NCBI RefSeq assembly: GCF_022179385.1
Contig: NZ_BPQS01000023.1
Location: forward strand, 1-64,000
Source of the DNA: Methylobacterium longum
GTDB lineage: Bacteria > Pseudomonadota > Alphaproteobacteria > Rhizobiales > Beijerinckiaceae
Direction of reading: 5' to 3'
DNA length: 64,000 nucleotides
Shown: piece by piece, positions 17,172-25,762 of the stretch
Position numbering within the stretch: the stretch's first letter is position 1
Layout: each line of letters opens with the position of its first letter
Made by a program: the position numbers and the translations under genes
The notes under the pieces: generated by a model
Told to the model about the DNA's origin: nothing
What the model saw: the letters and a program-made list of their open reading frames with translations, nothing else
Database searches by the model: none

Positions 17172-17573
17172 TCAGGTGGGATCGCGGGTGGAGGCCCCAG
17201 GCCGCGCAATGCGTCCTTCCTCGGCTTTGCGAATATACTGCTCGGCGACGAGCCAGCCCTTGAAGAACCGAAGCGGCAGCGTGCAGGCGATTAGCACGAT
17301 GGGCAGCGTCGTGATGGCATGCACCCACAGAGGGGGCGAGTAGGTGAGTTCGAGCCAGATCCCGAACGCGGTCGCAGGCACGGCAGCCGTCATCATCACG
17401 AAGAAGGCCGGTCCGTCGGCGGGATCGGCAAAGGAATAGTCGAGGCCACACACGTCGCAGCGGGGCGCTACCTTGAGGAACCCGCTGAACAGATGGCCAC
17501 GCCCGCATCGCGGACATCGACTTCGCACCGCCACCCCGATGGGTGACTGCTCGGCATAGGACGGTTCGGCCAT
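17172..17573 (-). CDS. DUF983 family membrane protein
   Basis: A 133-residue protein. Residues 17-45 hold a zinc-ribbon-like unit with CPRCGRGHLF and CDVCGLDY (two CxxC pairs), followed by ADGPAFFVM and two transmembrane helices (about 53-75 and 80-103). This is the DUF983 layout, common in alphaproteobacteria, often near respiratory genes; function unknown. ATG 17573 has a GAGGAG site, so an upstream in-frame ATG is discarded. A small two-helix protein gene precedes it. Confidence 0.8.
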   Translation of the reverse strand: MAEPSYAEQSPIGVAVRSRCPRCGRGHLFSGFLKVAPRCDVCGLDYSFADPADGPAFFVMMTAAVPATAFGIWLELTYSPPLWVHAITTLPIVLIACTLPLRFFKGWLVAEQYIRKAEEGRIARPGASTRDPT

Positions 17574-17653
17574 GCGGACTCCTCTCAGAGGGTGCAACGC
17601 GCCAGCACCGGCAGCGATGCGCGGCATCACGACTTCCTCGCGCCGCCCGCGCC

Positions 17654-17812
17654 TCAGCGCGCGACGAGCAGGGTGATGCCAGTCGCGTAGGCGGCGGCCA
17701 GGAAGCAGTCTCGTGCCGCATGCTCGAAACCGGCAGCCGTCAGGAACCGTGTGGCCGCGATGGAGAGCAGGGTCACCGCAAGGGCAGCCCCCTGTGCAAG
17801 TACGAACCTCAT
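17654..17812 (-). CDS. Small two-helix membrane protein, 52 aa
   Basis: A short frame from ATG 17812 to TGA 17654. The peptide has a hydrophobic N-terminal helix (FVLAQGAALAVTLLSIAAT) and a second one at the C-terminus (LAAAYATGITLLVAR), joined by a charged loop GFEHAARDC. GAGGGG directly precedes the ATG. It lies 80 bases upstream of the DUF983 gene in the same direction, so both are probably expressed together. No named family. Confidence 0.45.
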   Translation of the reverse strand: MRFVLAQGAALAVTLLSIAATRFLTAAGFEHAARDCFLAAAYATGITLLVAR

Positions 17813-17913
17813 CCCCTCACCATGCTGCCTTGAGCTTGCCTAACATGGAGAGATCAATTTCGGGCATGCGAACGAATGAAGGCAATATTTGCTGCGTCAG
17901 CCCGCTTTCAATC

Positions 17914-18579
17914 TCACCAACGACCTTCCGCCTGACGCTGACGAAGGGCGAGTTCGTCCTCGCTCGGAGGTTTGGTGGCAAAACTGCCGGCCTGAACCGC
18001 TCCATTCCGTGCGAACGACGCGAAGTGGACGCCCTTCGGCGAGTGTGCCTGCTCGACCAGGGTCCAGGCACGGGCTGTCGATGGATCATCCGCGTACCAG
18101 CGCTTGCCACGACCGAGCATCACCGGAAAGGTAATCAACACGAGTTGGTCGATGAGCCCCGCCGGCAGCAGCGCCGGGTAGAGCATGCTGCTTCCCTGAA
18201 TGAGGAGATCGGGTCCCGGACTGGCCTTGAGGCGATCGATCGCCGCGACAGGATCGCCGACGAGACGCTGGCTGTTGTTCCAGCCGAGCGCCCGGTCCGA
18301 CGATGTCACGACATGCTTGGGCACGGCATTGAAGGTTGCCCCGATCGGTTGATCGCCGTTATGTGGCCAGTAGGCGGCGAAGATCTCGTAAGTCCGCCGG
18401 CCGAGCAGCAGCTCGTAGCCTCCCCCGAGCAGCCGGTCCATCGGCCCGTCGAGCGCATCGTCGAAGTACGGGAAGGTCCAGCCGCCATATTTGAAGCCAG
18501 TCTGATCCTCCTCCGGGCCACCCGGTGCCTGGATCACACCATCTAGCGACTGGAAGAGGGAGCCGATGATCTTACGCAT
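17914..18579 (-). CDS. Dihydrofolate-reductase-like (RibD C-terminal) family protein
   Basis: A 221-residue soluble protein of the bacterial dihydrofolate reductase-like family. It opens KIIGSLFQSLDGVIQ, then GGWTFPYFDD, ELLLGRRTYEIFA, and LLIQGSSMLYPALL with LIDQLVLITFPVMLGRGKRW, which are the NADPH-binding and core motifs of the RibD_C fold. Such proteins are distinct from FolA and most have no assigned substrate. ATG 18579 has GAGGAG upstream and overlaps the stop of the preceding VOC gene by eight bases. It is the last gene of the VOC/VOC/DHFR-like operon. Confidence 0.8.
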   Translation of the reverse strand: MRKIIGSLFQSLDGVIQAPGGPEEDQTGFKYGGWTFPYFDDALDGPMDRLLGGGYELLLGRRTYEIFAAYWPHNGDQPIGATFNAVPKHVVTSSDRALGWNNSQRLVGDPVAAIDRLKASPGPDLLIQGSSMLYPALLPAGLIDQLVLITFPVMLGRGKRWYADDPSTARAWTLVEQAHSPKGVHFASFARNGAVQAGSFATKPPSEDELALRQRQAEGRW

Positions 18580-19072
18580 CGGCGGAGGCTCCTCGAACGG
18601 CAGCGTCGATCCGGGCAATGTCGATCTTTCGCATGGTCATCATCGCCTCGAACGCGCGTCGGGCCGCGGCTCTGTCAGGATTGCTGTTGGCGCGCAGAAG
18701 CGCACGCGGCGTGATCTGCCAGGAGAAACCCCAGCGGTCCGTGCACCAGCCACACTGGCTCTCCGCTCCGCCGTTGCCGACGATGGCCTGCCAGTAGCGG
18801 TCGGTCTCGGCTTGATCTTCGGTCAGCACCATGAAGCTGACCGCTTGATTGGCCTTGAAGCTTGGCCCGCCATTCAAGCCCACGAACGGACGGCCGAGCA
18901 CGGTGAAGGAGACCGTAAGTTCGTTGCCCTTGGATCCGCCCGGGAAATCCGACGGCGCGTTCATGGCGTCAGCGACATGGCTGTCCGGAAAGGTGTCGGC
19001 GTAGAACTGCGCGGCCTCGCGGGCTTGGCCGTGGTCGAACCACAGGCAGGTCGTCAGCTTATCGCTCATCAT
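18572..19072 (-). CDS. VOC family protein, PhnB-like
   Basis: A 166-residue protein. TCLWFDHGQAREAAQFYADT opens the fold, then FPGGSKGNELTVSFTVLGRPF, NGGPSFKANQAVSFMV and TDRYWQAI, ending with a CGWCTDRWGFSWQI strand. This is the PhnB/3-demethylubiquinone-methyltransferase-like branch of the vicinal oxygen chelate superfamily, whose members usually lack proven activity. The C-terminal extension (AAARRAFEAMMTMRKIDI) is a known feature of this group. It sits between a second VOC gene (12 bases upstream) and the DHFR-like gene. Confidence 0.8.
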   Translation of the reverse strand: MMSDKLTTCLWFDHGQAREAAQFYADTFPDSHVADAMNAPSDFPGGSKGNELTVSFTVLGRPFVGLNGGPSFKANQAVSFMVLTEDQAETDRYWQAIVGNGGAESQCGWCTDRWGFSWQITPRALLRANSNPDRAAARRAFEAMMTMRKIDIARIDAAVRGASADA

Positions 19073-19084
19073 CGCCAGCCTCCC

Positions 19085-19876
19085 TCATACCGCCTGGCGC
19101 GGGCCGGCAAGGCCGAACCTGTTGCCTGCCGGATCGGCGATGTTGGCTGAATAGCTGCCCCCGGGAATCGGATCGGGTCCCTGGAGCACTGTGCCGCCCC
19201 TGTCGCGGACGGTGGCGAGCGCGGCATCGATGTCGGCCACGTGGACGTACCAATTCCAGCGGGCCGGTGCGCCGGTGGCTGCACTCGACATCACCGCGCC
19301 AGGGCGTAGGTCGCCCCGGCCGATGAAGGCGTACTCGCTCATCCCGCCCATCGGCATGGCCCCGAGCTTCTCCCATCCGAACAGCGCCCCGTAGAACCTG
19401 AAGGCAGCCTCGGGATCGGGAGTTGCGAGCTCGATCCACACGCCGCAGCCGAGGGTTTGCTCCGCCCCGAGGGGCACCGGCCCAAAGGCCTGACTGTCAG
19501 CAGGGGTCGCCGCCGCCATGAGGGCGAAGACCACGTCCTGCGGGTCGCTGACCATGGCGAAGCGGCCGACATGGGGGATGTCGACGGGCCCGAACCGGAT
19601 CTGGCCGCCGAGGTCCACCACCCGTGAAGCCATGGCATCGACGTCGCGGGTCGCGAGGTAGACCGCCCAGCCGGGAAAGCCGGGCGTTTCCGCCATCGTC
19701 CGCCGGATCCCGGCGACGGGTCGCCCGTCCACCTCGGCAATCCGGTAGCCACCGTGCTCAGGCATGGAAGACGGCGTTACGCGCCAGTCTGCTACCCCCT
19801 CGTAGAAGGCCTGGACCGCATCCGGGTCAGTCGCGTTCAATTCGAACCAGATAGGTTTACCGTCGACAGTTCGCAT
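19085..19876 (-). CDS. Two-domain VOC family protein
   Basis: A 263-residue protein with two glyoxalase-fold halves. The first begins KPIWFELNATDPDAVQAFYE, the second CGVWIELATPDPEAAFRFYG; each has the four-strand module with a helix carrying F-Y. The tail DPAGNRFGLAGP is the usual final strand. Such proteins include hydroxylases and resistance proteins, but no substrate can be assigned. ATG 19876 is preferred because GGAGG stands ten bases upstream; the ATG nine bases earlier is too close to that site. It is the promoter-proximal gene of the operon that diverges from an HxlR regulator. Confidence 0.8.
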   Translation of the reverse strand: MRTVDGKPIWFELNATDPDAVQAFYEGVADWRVTPSSMPEHGGYRIAEVDGRPVAGIRRTMAETPGFPGWAVYLATRDVDAMASRVVDLGGQIRFGPVDIPHVGRFAMVSDPQDVVFALMAAATPADSQAFGPVPLGAEQTLGCGVWIELATPDPEAAFRFYGALFGWEKLGAMPMGGMSEYAFIGRGDLRPGAVMSSAATGAPARWNWYVHVADIDAALATVRDRGGTVLQGPDPIPGGSYSANIADPAGNRFGLAGPRQAV

Positions 19877-19977
19877 CGGGCGCATTCCTCCGTGACGATG
19901 GGCGCGTCGGCCGCGCCGCGGCACCGCTTACGGCCCCGCTTTGCCCAAGCTGGCATTCTCGGTTACACAAGACAACC

Positions 19978-20670
19978 ATGAAGTTAGAAAAGATAACTCA
20001 TGAGGCTTCTGCGCCACGCGAGTGTCGGTACGACGACGCTTGCGGCACTGCGCTCGCCCTGGAGTTCATCGGCGAGCGCTGGTCGCTGCTGATCATGCGC
20101 GAGCTGGTCTTCGGACCCCGACGCTTCGGCGAGATCCGGGCAAACCTTCCGGGCATCAGCGCGAACGTGCTGACTCAGCGCCTAGAGAGCCTGGAGGAGG
20201 TGGGCATCGTCCTACGCTATCGGTTGCCGTCGCCGGCCAACGTGCAGGTCTACGATCTGACGGACTGGGGGCGTGAGGCCGCGCCGCTGATGCGTGACCT
20301 GGGTCGCTGGGCGGCGCGCTCGCCGCGGCATGATCGGAGCCTGTTCATGTCGGCGGCCTCGGCCATGATGTCGCTTCAAGCCCTGGTCGACCGCACGCGA
20401 GCCGCCGAGCTGTCAGTGTTGGTCGCCTTTCACTTCCCCGGCGAGGATTTCGTCGTCACGGTGACTGGCGGCGAGATCGTCGTGAACCGTGGGGTCGTGG
20501 AGGCTCCCGACGTCACGTTCACAGGTGACACGATGGCGATGCGCCGCACGATCTATGGCAAGGCGCCCCTGACCCGAGACGGTACGGGCGCCACGCTTGC
20601 TTACGTTGGCAAGGCCGATCTGGCGCGATCCTTCGTCGACCTCTTTTCCCTACCGGCCAAAAACGCCTGA
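19978..20670 (+). CDS. HxlR-family regulator with C-terminal SCP2-like domain
   Basis: A 230-residue regulator. Residues 20-110 are an HxlR winged helix: EFIGERWSLLIMRELVFGPRRF, then GISANVLTQRLESLEEVGIV and the wing VQVYDLTDWG. The region 125-225 reads as an SCP2 sterol-carrier-like domain (FPGEDFVVTVTGGEIVVNRG, then TLAYVGKADLARSFVDLF), an arrangement common in larger HxlR proteins and probably ligand-binding. It diverges from the VOC/VOC/DHFR-like operon across about 100 bases. No Shine-Dalgarno precedes ATG 19978; GGTTACACAAGACAACC directly abuts it and could be an operator. Confidence 0.8.
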   Translation: MKLEKITHEASAPRECRYDDACGTALALEFIGERWSLLIMRELVFGPRRFGEIRANLPGISANVLTQRLESLEEVGIVLRYRLPSPANVQVYDLTDWGREAAPLMRDLGRWAARSPRHDRSLFMSAASAMMSLQALVDRTRAAELSVLVAFHFPGEDFVVTVTGGEIVVNRGVVEAPDVTFTGDTMAMRRTIYGKAPLTRDGTGATLAYVGKADLARSFVDLFSLPAKNA

Positions 20671-21137
20671 GCTGCAACTTCGCGTCTCAACTCGGTCTTC
20701 GGCGCCGTACCGGATTGCAGAGCGAGCTGCGCGACGACAGTCCAGAATGCACCTTCGCCGCAGTGGATGCACCTCGTTCGGCCACAAGGACGAACCTCAT
20801 CGAATGTCCATATCTGTGGCGGGAAGAGCCCGTCCGCTTTTCGCGCCGACCTTCGCTGAAGCGGACGTGCTGCTTTCGGCCAATGTTAGCCGTTCGTCTC
20901 GGGATCCTGCTTGCTCGGGGGCGGGCCTTCCAAAAGCCCGCCTTGGTTCGCAGGATGCCCTTTGCGATGCACGAGGCCGGTTCCGATGCTGGTCATCCGC
21001 TGCCGGCGGTGTACGGCACGCAGAGGCGTCGGTAGCCGAACGGATCTGGCTCCATTGGGTTGCCCTCACGTTGGCCACGAGCCACCCACACCAAATGGCG
21101 CAATGAAGCGCTGTAACCCACCTGACACCTGCGGGCG
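20671..21137. other. Gene-free region with dispersed repeat
   Basis: No gene is supported. A clear repeat copy lies at about 20832-20885 (GTCCGCTTTTCGCG and then GCTGAAGCGGACGTGCTGCT followed by TTCGGCC). Confidence 0.55.
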
Positions 21138-22193
21138 ATGATGGCAGAGATCCGAACAGCCCTGATTGCGGGTGCGAATGGTATCATCGGCAAAGGGCTG
21201 ATGCAGGAGCTCGGGGTCGCAGGCGGTTGGCGCGCGCGAGCTCTGTCACGTCGGCCGCACCCGTCGCGCGAGGCCATCACAACGGACCTCACAGATCCCG
21301 AAGCAACCCGAGCCGCCCTCGTCCAGGCTCGCGACACCACGCATCTGTTCTACGCCGCCCTGGCCCCACAGCCCAACCTCGCAGACGAGGACCGCGTGAA
21401 TGGCGGGATGTTGCGCAACCTGCTCGATGGGCTGGAGGCTGTCGACGCGCCGTTGAAGCGAGTGGTGCTGTATCAGGGCGCGAAGGTCTACGGTGTTCAT
21501 CTCGGACCGGTGCCGGCGCCCTTCTACGAGGACGACAACCCGCGCCACATCGGGCCGAACTTCTACTTCACACAGGAGGACGAGCTGCGGGCCCGGGCCA
21601 GTCGCGGCGGTGCGGCTTGGTCGATTCTGCGACCGGACGTGGTGGTTGGCGACGCCGCCGGAAACGCCATGAACATCGCCATGGTGATTGGCGCCTACGC
21701 CGCCCTTTGCAGGGTGGAAGGAGCGGCTTTCCGATTCCCGGGGCCGGCACACGTCTACGAGGGGGTGTTTGCCCAGGTGACCGACTCCCGCGCTCTTGGC
21801 CGTGCGAGCCTCTGGGCCGCGACGTCCGAAGCCGCGCTCAGTGAGGCGTTCAACTACGTGCACGAGCCGTTCCGGTGGCGGCGCGTCTGGGAGAAGCTTG
21901 CCGCCGCGCTCGATCTGCCGCTTGGACCACCGGTTCCGATTCGCCTGGCAGCCCACATGGCCGACAAGAAGCCGATCTGGGAACGACTGGTCGCCGAGCA
22001 AGGCTTGAGCGATCTTCCCTACGAGAGAGCGGTCGGATGGAGCTTCGGGGACTTCGTCTTCCACAGCGACTTCGATCTCGTCTCTGACATAGGCAAGATC
22101 CGGCGCGCCGGGTTCGGAGAGAGCGTTGACAGCGTCGCGGCCCTGGTGAGTGCCATTATTCGCCTGCAAGAGGCGAAGGTGCTGCCGCGCTAG
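21138..22193 (+). CDS. Atypical SDR family oxidoreductase, PRISE-like
   Basis: A 351-residue NAD(P)-dependent enzyme. The Rossmann start is TALIAGANGIIGKGL (Gly-x-x-Gly-x-x-Gly), followed by DLTDPEATRAAL and a THLFYAALA strand. Instead of the classic YxxxK it has VYG after QGAK and a later NFYFTQEDELR segment, as in the progesterone 5-beta-reductase/iridoid synthase (PRISE) group that reduces activated C=C bonds. Bacterial members are little characterised. Two consecutive ATG codons make the start uncertain by one residue. It is a single gene flanked by repeat-filled gaps. Confidence 0.75.
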   Translation: MMAEIRTALIAGANGIIGKGLMQELGVAGGWRARALSRRPHPSREAITTDLTDPEATRAALVQARDTTHLFYAALAPQPNLADEDRVNGGMLRNLLDGLEAVDAPLKRVVLYQGAKVYGVHLGPVPAPFYEDDNPRHIGPNFYFTQEDELRARASRGGAAWSILRPDVVVGDAAGNAMNIAMVIGAYAALCRVEGAAFRFPGPAHVYEGVFAQVTDSRALGRASLWAATSEAALSEAFNYVHEPFRWRRVWEKLAAALDLPLGPPVPIRLAAHMADKKPIWERLVAEQGLSDLPYERAVGWSFGDFVFHSDFDLVSDIGKIRRAGFGESVDSVAALVSAIIRLQEAKVLPR

Positions 22194-22805
22194 CAGCATC
22201 GGCAGCTCGTCAAAAGTTTGAAGGCAATCCGACGATCGCTGGCGCGGTCCGGATAGCGACCTGCTCCGAAGCTTTGCGTGGTGCAATTTGGCGAACGTCG
22301 TGGAATGGTGGCACACAGAAACTGGCTCAACGCCCCGAAGCGGACCTTCGGCTTCGCGCCCAGTCCGGTCATTCATGAGACCCTGGAGGCTGCTCCATAG
22401 CGGACGTTGCAGTTGACGGCTGTGACACTAGGTCGTTTTCAGAAGGGCAGCTTACGAAACTAGGCCTGCTTATTTGCTGGGCCAGCAAATTTCCTGGTTG
22501 AGAGCCAGCGCAGGGTTCTGAAACGAGTCCGGGCCAGCGTGCAACTCCTCGGAAACATGGATGTCAGAACAGTTGCGAGCATCTGATGGATTGAAGTTCA
22601 CCTCGCCAATTTGCAAAAAGCCTGCTTTACTATCGCATCCGATTCAGAAGCAGCGCTGAAATTTCATGACGCTCATGGCGCCTGAAGACGCCACTAATTT
22701 CGATAAGGTTCTCGCGCGTATTGCTGCTCATCCGAGACGACCAGACCTCCGGGCTCGTAGCGCCGATCGTTGTAAGCGGGCTGATCTGAACGGCGCGACA
22801 TTCAG
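22194..22805. other. Repeat-rich gap before the MFS gene
   Basis: Repeat copies lie at about 22330-22375 (CCCCGAAGCGGACCTTCGGC then TTCGCGCCC) and 22390-22410 (CATAGCGGACGTTGCAGT). The 3' part holds a possible 47-codon leader frame listed separately. Nothing else is supported. Confidence 0.5.
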
Positions 22806-22809
22806 ATGA
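22666..22809 (+). CDS. Possible leader peptide overlapping the MFS start, 47 aa
   Basis: A short frame from ATG 22666 whose TGA (22807-22809) overlaps the ATG of the MFS gene as ATGA. The peptide is basic with an Arg-rich middle (HPRRPDLRARSADR). Overlap of this type suggests translational coupling, but no ribosome site precedes the frame and chance is possible. Confidence 0.25.
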   Translation: MTLMAPEDATNFDKVLARIAAHPRRPDLRARSADRCKRADLNGATFR

Positions 22810-24149
22810 AGACCCGTCTGGCAGGGCCGCAGTTGATCGTCTGGTCGTGCTGCCTCGGCATGCTAGCGATCGGCATCAACGGGACCGCAATCATGACAGC
22901 GCTGCCGACCATGCGGCGCGAGCTTGGGCTGGATGGCAGACAGGTCGAGTGGGCCGTGAACGCCTATCTTCTTGCCGCCGCAGCTTGCGTGATGTTGGGG
23001 GGCGCCATAACCGACCGTGCCGGCGCCACTCGGGTCTCAATGGCCGGCCTCCTACTTTTCGCCCTGGCTTCCGCATCCATTGCACTGGCTCAAACCGCGG
23101 ATGCGCTGCTTTTGGGGCGTACGTTGCAGGGTTTGGGGGCGGCCCTGTCCGTCCCAAGTACCCTGGCGGCAATCAGCATGGCGAGCGCGAGCGATCGGCG
23201 CGCGGCGGTAATCGGCGCCTGGGCGGGCGCCTTGCTGCTCGGCTTTAGTATCGGCCCATTGATCGGCGGAGTGGTGACCCATCTCGTAGGATGGCGCTTC
23301 ATCTTCTGGGCGAACGGATCGGTCATTCTGCTGGCCGCCTGCGGCTTGCTCACCGCGAAGCCGCAGCGCGTGGTGCAGACCGCTGTGCGACATAGTTTCG
23401 ACAGGCTTGGCTTCGCTTACCTTGCCGCTACGATGATCGCCATCATCCTCGCCCTACAAGGGCTTGCTGACGTCGACCAGGCTCCTCTCAGGCTAATCAT
23501 ACCGCTCGGACTCGCGATCTTGTTCGCCCAATTATTCTCGCGCCAAGAGCGGAGCCGGCCGGATCCCTTAGTCGCGTTCAGCCTGTTCGATACACCAGCA
23601 TTCCGGCCCGCCCTGATCATCGCGACGAGCGCGATGTTCTGCATCCTACCCCTTCTGCTGTTCTTCAACCTCGACGCACAGAGGCAAGACGGCCTCGGCC
23701 TAAATGCGATCGAGGCTGGGGCCATGTTACTGCCGCTAAGTGCGGGACTGCTCGCCTTTGCGCTACTCGCTCCCCGGCTGACATCGAAGCTCGGCATGCG
23801 ATACGCCATTAGAGCGGCGATGCTACTGGTCGTCGCGGCCGCCGCTGGGGTTGCGCTCGCCTACATCACACGATCCCTTGCTGGTCTCGCGTTGAGCCTG
23901 TTCCTGATCGGGGCGGGACTGGCCGTACCGTATGCGATCGCGCCGCGGTTGGCGCTGGCCGGTATTCCCGGGCCGCAAGCGGGCCAGGGTTCTGGTATCG
24001 TGAACAGCTGCACGCTGCTGGGCGGCAGCATCGGTGTCACTCTCGGCGCGCTGGCTTTTGAAAGAGGCGGTCTTCCGCTCGTGTTGGCGATGTTGGCCGG
24101 TGCAGCTTTGATAGGGTTTCTGGCGGTCGCACAGCTGCCTGCCGACTGA
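22806..24149 (+). CDS. MFS drug-efflux transporter, DHA2-like
   Basis: A 447-residue inner-membrane transporter with about 12-14 hydrophobic helices. Motif A-like sequence GGAITDRAGATRV follows helix 2, LLGRTLQGLGAALSVPSTLA is the motif B/C region with the Arg in helix 4, and GAWAGALLLGFSIGPLIGG matches motif C of proton-driven drug antiporters. The last part GPQAGQGSGIVNSCTLLGGS is also typical of EmrB/QacA-like proteins. Such pumps export hydrophobic toxic compounds; the substrate is unknown. A short upstream frame may be translationally coupled. It converges with the SDR gene at 24294. Confidence 0.85.
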   Translation: MKTRLAGPQLIVWSCCLGMLAIGINGTAIMTALPTMRRELGLDGRQVEWAVNAYLLAAAACVMLGGAITDRAGATRVSMAGLLLFALASASIALAQTADALLLGRTLQGLGAALSVPSTLAAISMASASDRRAAVIGAWAGALLLGFSIGPLIGGVVTHLVGWRFIFWANGSVILLAACGLLTAKPQRVVQTAVRHSFDRLGFAYLAATMIAIILALQGLADVDQAPLRLIIPLGLAILFAQLFSRQERSRPDPLVAFSLFDTPAFRPALIIATSAMFCILPLLLFFNLDAQRQDGLGLNAIEAGAMLLPLSAGLLAFALLAPRLTSKLGMRYAIRAAMLLVVAAAAGVALAYITRSLAGLALSLFLIGAGLAVPYAIAPRLALAGIPGPQAGQGSGIVNSCTLLGGSIGVTLGALAFERGGLPLVLAMLAGAALIGFLAVAQLPAD

Positions 24150-24293
24150 AGCAAAAATCTGCGTACCCGCCGCGTCCAGTCACCGGGCGCGTCAGCCGCA
24201 ACCTGAGAAAGTCCGGGTTGGGTGGTTTCAAGACGATCCGCTTCGGGCAAGCAAACCGGCCGAAGCGGACACGCTGAAACCGAGACTGGAAAG

Positions 24294-25025
24294 CTAGACC
24301 TGTCGCATCCCGCCATCGACGCACAGTTCGGCCCCCGCGACAAAGCTCGCCTCGTCGCTCAGGAGGAACAGCGTGGCCGCCGCCACCTCCTCGGGACGCG
24401 CCATGCGGCCCAGTGGGATCGGCGCGATCAGCGCGGCCCGCTGCTCCTCAGGTACGCTCGCCATCATAGCGGTGTCGGTTGGGCCGGGGGCCACCACGTT
24501 CACGCGGATGCCCTGCGGGGCTAGTTCCGCTGTCCATGTGCGCGCGTAGGAACGTAGTGCCGCCTTCGTCGCGGCGTAAGTTCCGTAGGGCGTGATGCCT
24601 GCGGCGTCGGCGATCGACCCCATCAGCACGACGGACCCACCCCACTCCATCGCGCCCAGTGCCGCCTGCAACCCAAAGACCGCCCCACGGACATTGACCG
24701 CAAAGTGCCGGTCGAAGTGCTCGGGCGTTCCGTCGCGCAGGGTCGCCGGTTCCGAGATGCCCGCGTTGAGGACCAGCGCGTCGATCCGGCCATGCGTCTC
24801 CCTCACCGTCGCCACGACGCGCTGCAGATCCTCCTGTAGGGCTGCATCCGCGACGAGACCCCGCGCACCGCGCCCGATCCTCGCGGCCGCTGCCTCGACC
24901 TCGCCGGCGCGCCGCCCCGTGAAAACGACCGACGCGCCCTCGATCGCCAGCCGCTCGGCGACCGCGAGACCAATGCCTTTCGCCCCGCCGACAACGAGCG
25001 CAACCTTATCCACCATGCGAGCCAT
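24294..25025 (-). CDS. SDR family NAD(P)-dependent oxidoreductase
   Basis: A 243-residue classical short-chain dehydrogenase. The cofactor motif is GGAKGIGLAVAERL, the structural NAG lies in ALVLNAGIS, the catalytic Ser in VLMGSIADAAG, and Tyr/Lys in YGTYAATKAALRS, with the C-terminal PGPTDTAMM and LCVDGGMRQV segments. Length and motifs fit FabG-like reductases acting on an unknown carbonyl or alcohol. The start may be ATG 25025 or the ATG three codons later. It diverges from an HxlR regulator across 82 bases, a common arrangement in which the regulator represses the oxidoreductase. Confidence 0.85.
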   Translation of the reverse strand: MARMVDKVALVVGGAKGIGLAVAERLAIEGASVVFTGRRAGEVEAAAARIGRGARGLVADAALQEDLQRVVATVRETHGRIDALVLNAGISEPATLRDGTPEHFDRHFAVNVRGAVFGLQAALGAMEWGGSVVLMGSIADAAGITPYGTYAATKAALRSYARTWTAELAPQGIRVNVVAPGPTDTAMMASVPEEQRAALIAPIPLGRMARPEEVAAATLFLLSDEASFVAGAELCVDGGMRQV

Positions 25026-25061
25026 CGCGGCATCCCTTCATCTGCGATGGCTCAGACGATA

Positions 25062-25076
25062 CAGACCGTATATCTG
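25062..25076. promoter_or_regulatory. Candidate operator between SDR and HxlR genes
   Basis: CAGACCGTATATCTG has inverted CAGA/TCTG arms around a TA-rich centre and lies midway between the divergent start codons. HxlR proteins bind short imperfect palindromes in such positions. Only position and symmetry support it. Confidence 0.25.
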
Positions 25077-25107
25077 CTATCAAGAACGCACTTAGATTAG
25101 CCTAGAT

Positions 25108-25500
25108 ATGGCCGATGATACCGATCTCGATGCCCTGTCCGCGTGCGCGCTCGCCGACATGGCGCGGGTCCGCCCGGTGTTGGACAAGATCGCCGATAAG
25201 TGGACGATCCTGATCCTCACGGTGCTCTGCCCGCGGCCGGCACGGTTTAACGCGATCAAGCGGCGGCTCGACGGCATCACGCACAAGGCGCTGGCGGACG
25301 CGCTGAAGCGGCTGGAGCGCAACGGTCTGGTGACCCGGACAGTGCTGCCGACCGCACCAATCGGCGTCGAGTACGCGATCACCCCGCTCGGCCATTCACT
25401 GCGCCAACCTTTCGAGGCGCTCTGCGTTTGGGCACTCAACAATGGCGCGGCGATTGAGGCGGCCAACGACGAGCATGACAGCCTCAAAGCGAAGCCGTGA
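25108..25500 (+). CDS. HxlR-family transcriptional regulator
   Basis: A 130-residue winged-helix regulator. LDKIADKWTILILTVLCPRPARF is the first helix pair, RRLDGITHKALADALKRLERNGLV the recognition region, and TPLGHSLRQPFEALCVWA the C-terminal dimer helix. One Cys in the N-terminal part (SACALADM) is where redox- or aldehyde-sensing HxlR members carry theirs, but this is only suggestive. It faces the SDR gene and probably controls it. Repeat sequence begins right after its stop. Confidence 0.85.
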   Translation: MADDTDLDALSACALADMARVRPVLDKIADKWTILILTVLCPRPARFNAIKRRLDGITHKALADALKRLERNGLVTRTVLPTAPIGVEYAITPLGHSLRQPFEALCVWALNNGAAIEAANDEHDSLKAKP

Positions 25501-25762
25501 GAACATGTCCGCCTTCGGTTTGCCAGATGTTGAACCGCTCTGTCTTATCAGGGTCGGGAGGAGACCGTCCGCCTTCTCGGCGGGGCTCCTCCGAAGCGGA
25601 CCGGCGGCAATCGGCCATACCTCGTCATTCCGAGTCCGTTGCGCCACTTGCCGACATCGGGATTAGGCCGCGAAGCGGACGCCTCTGTGGGTGGAAGGCA
25701 GCGGAGAGTTGCCATTCGCTATGGCTGCGTCAAAATGAACATAATGAGAACTGAGCCACTCT
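25501..25762. repeat. Cluster of dispersed-repeat copies
   Basis: At least three partial copies lie here: GTCCGCCTTCGGTTTGCC (from 25505), CGTCCGCCTTCTCGGCGGGG followed by CTCCTCCGAAGCGGACC (about 25566-25602), and CCGCGAAGCGGACGCC (about 25668). The last bases before 25763 must hold the promoter of the large defence-like gene. Confidence 0.55.
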
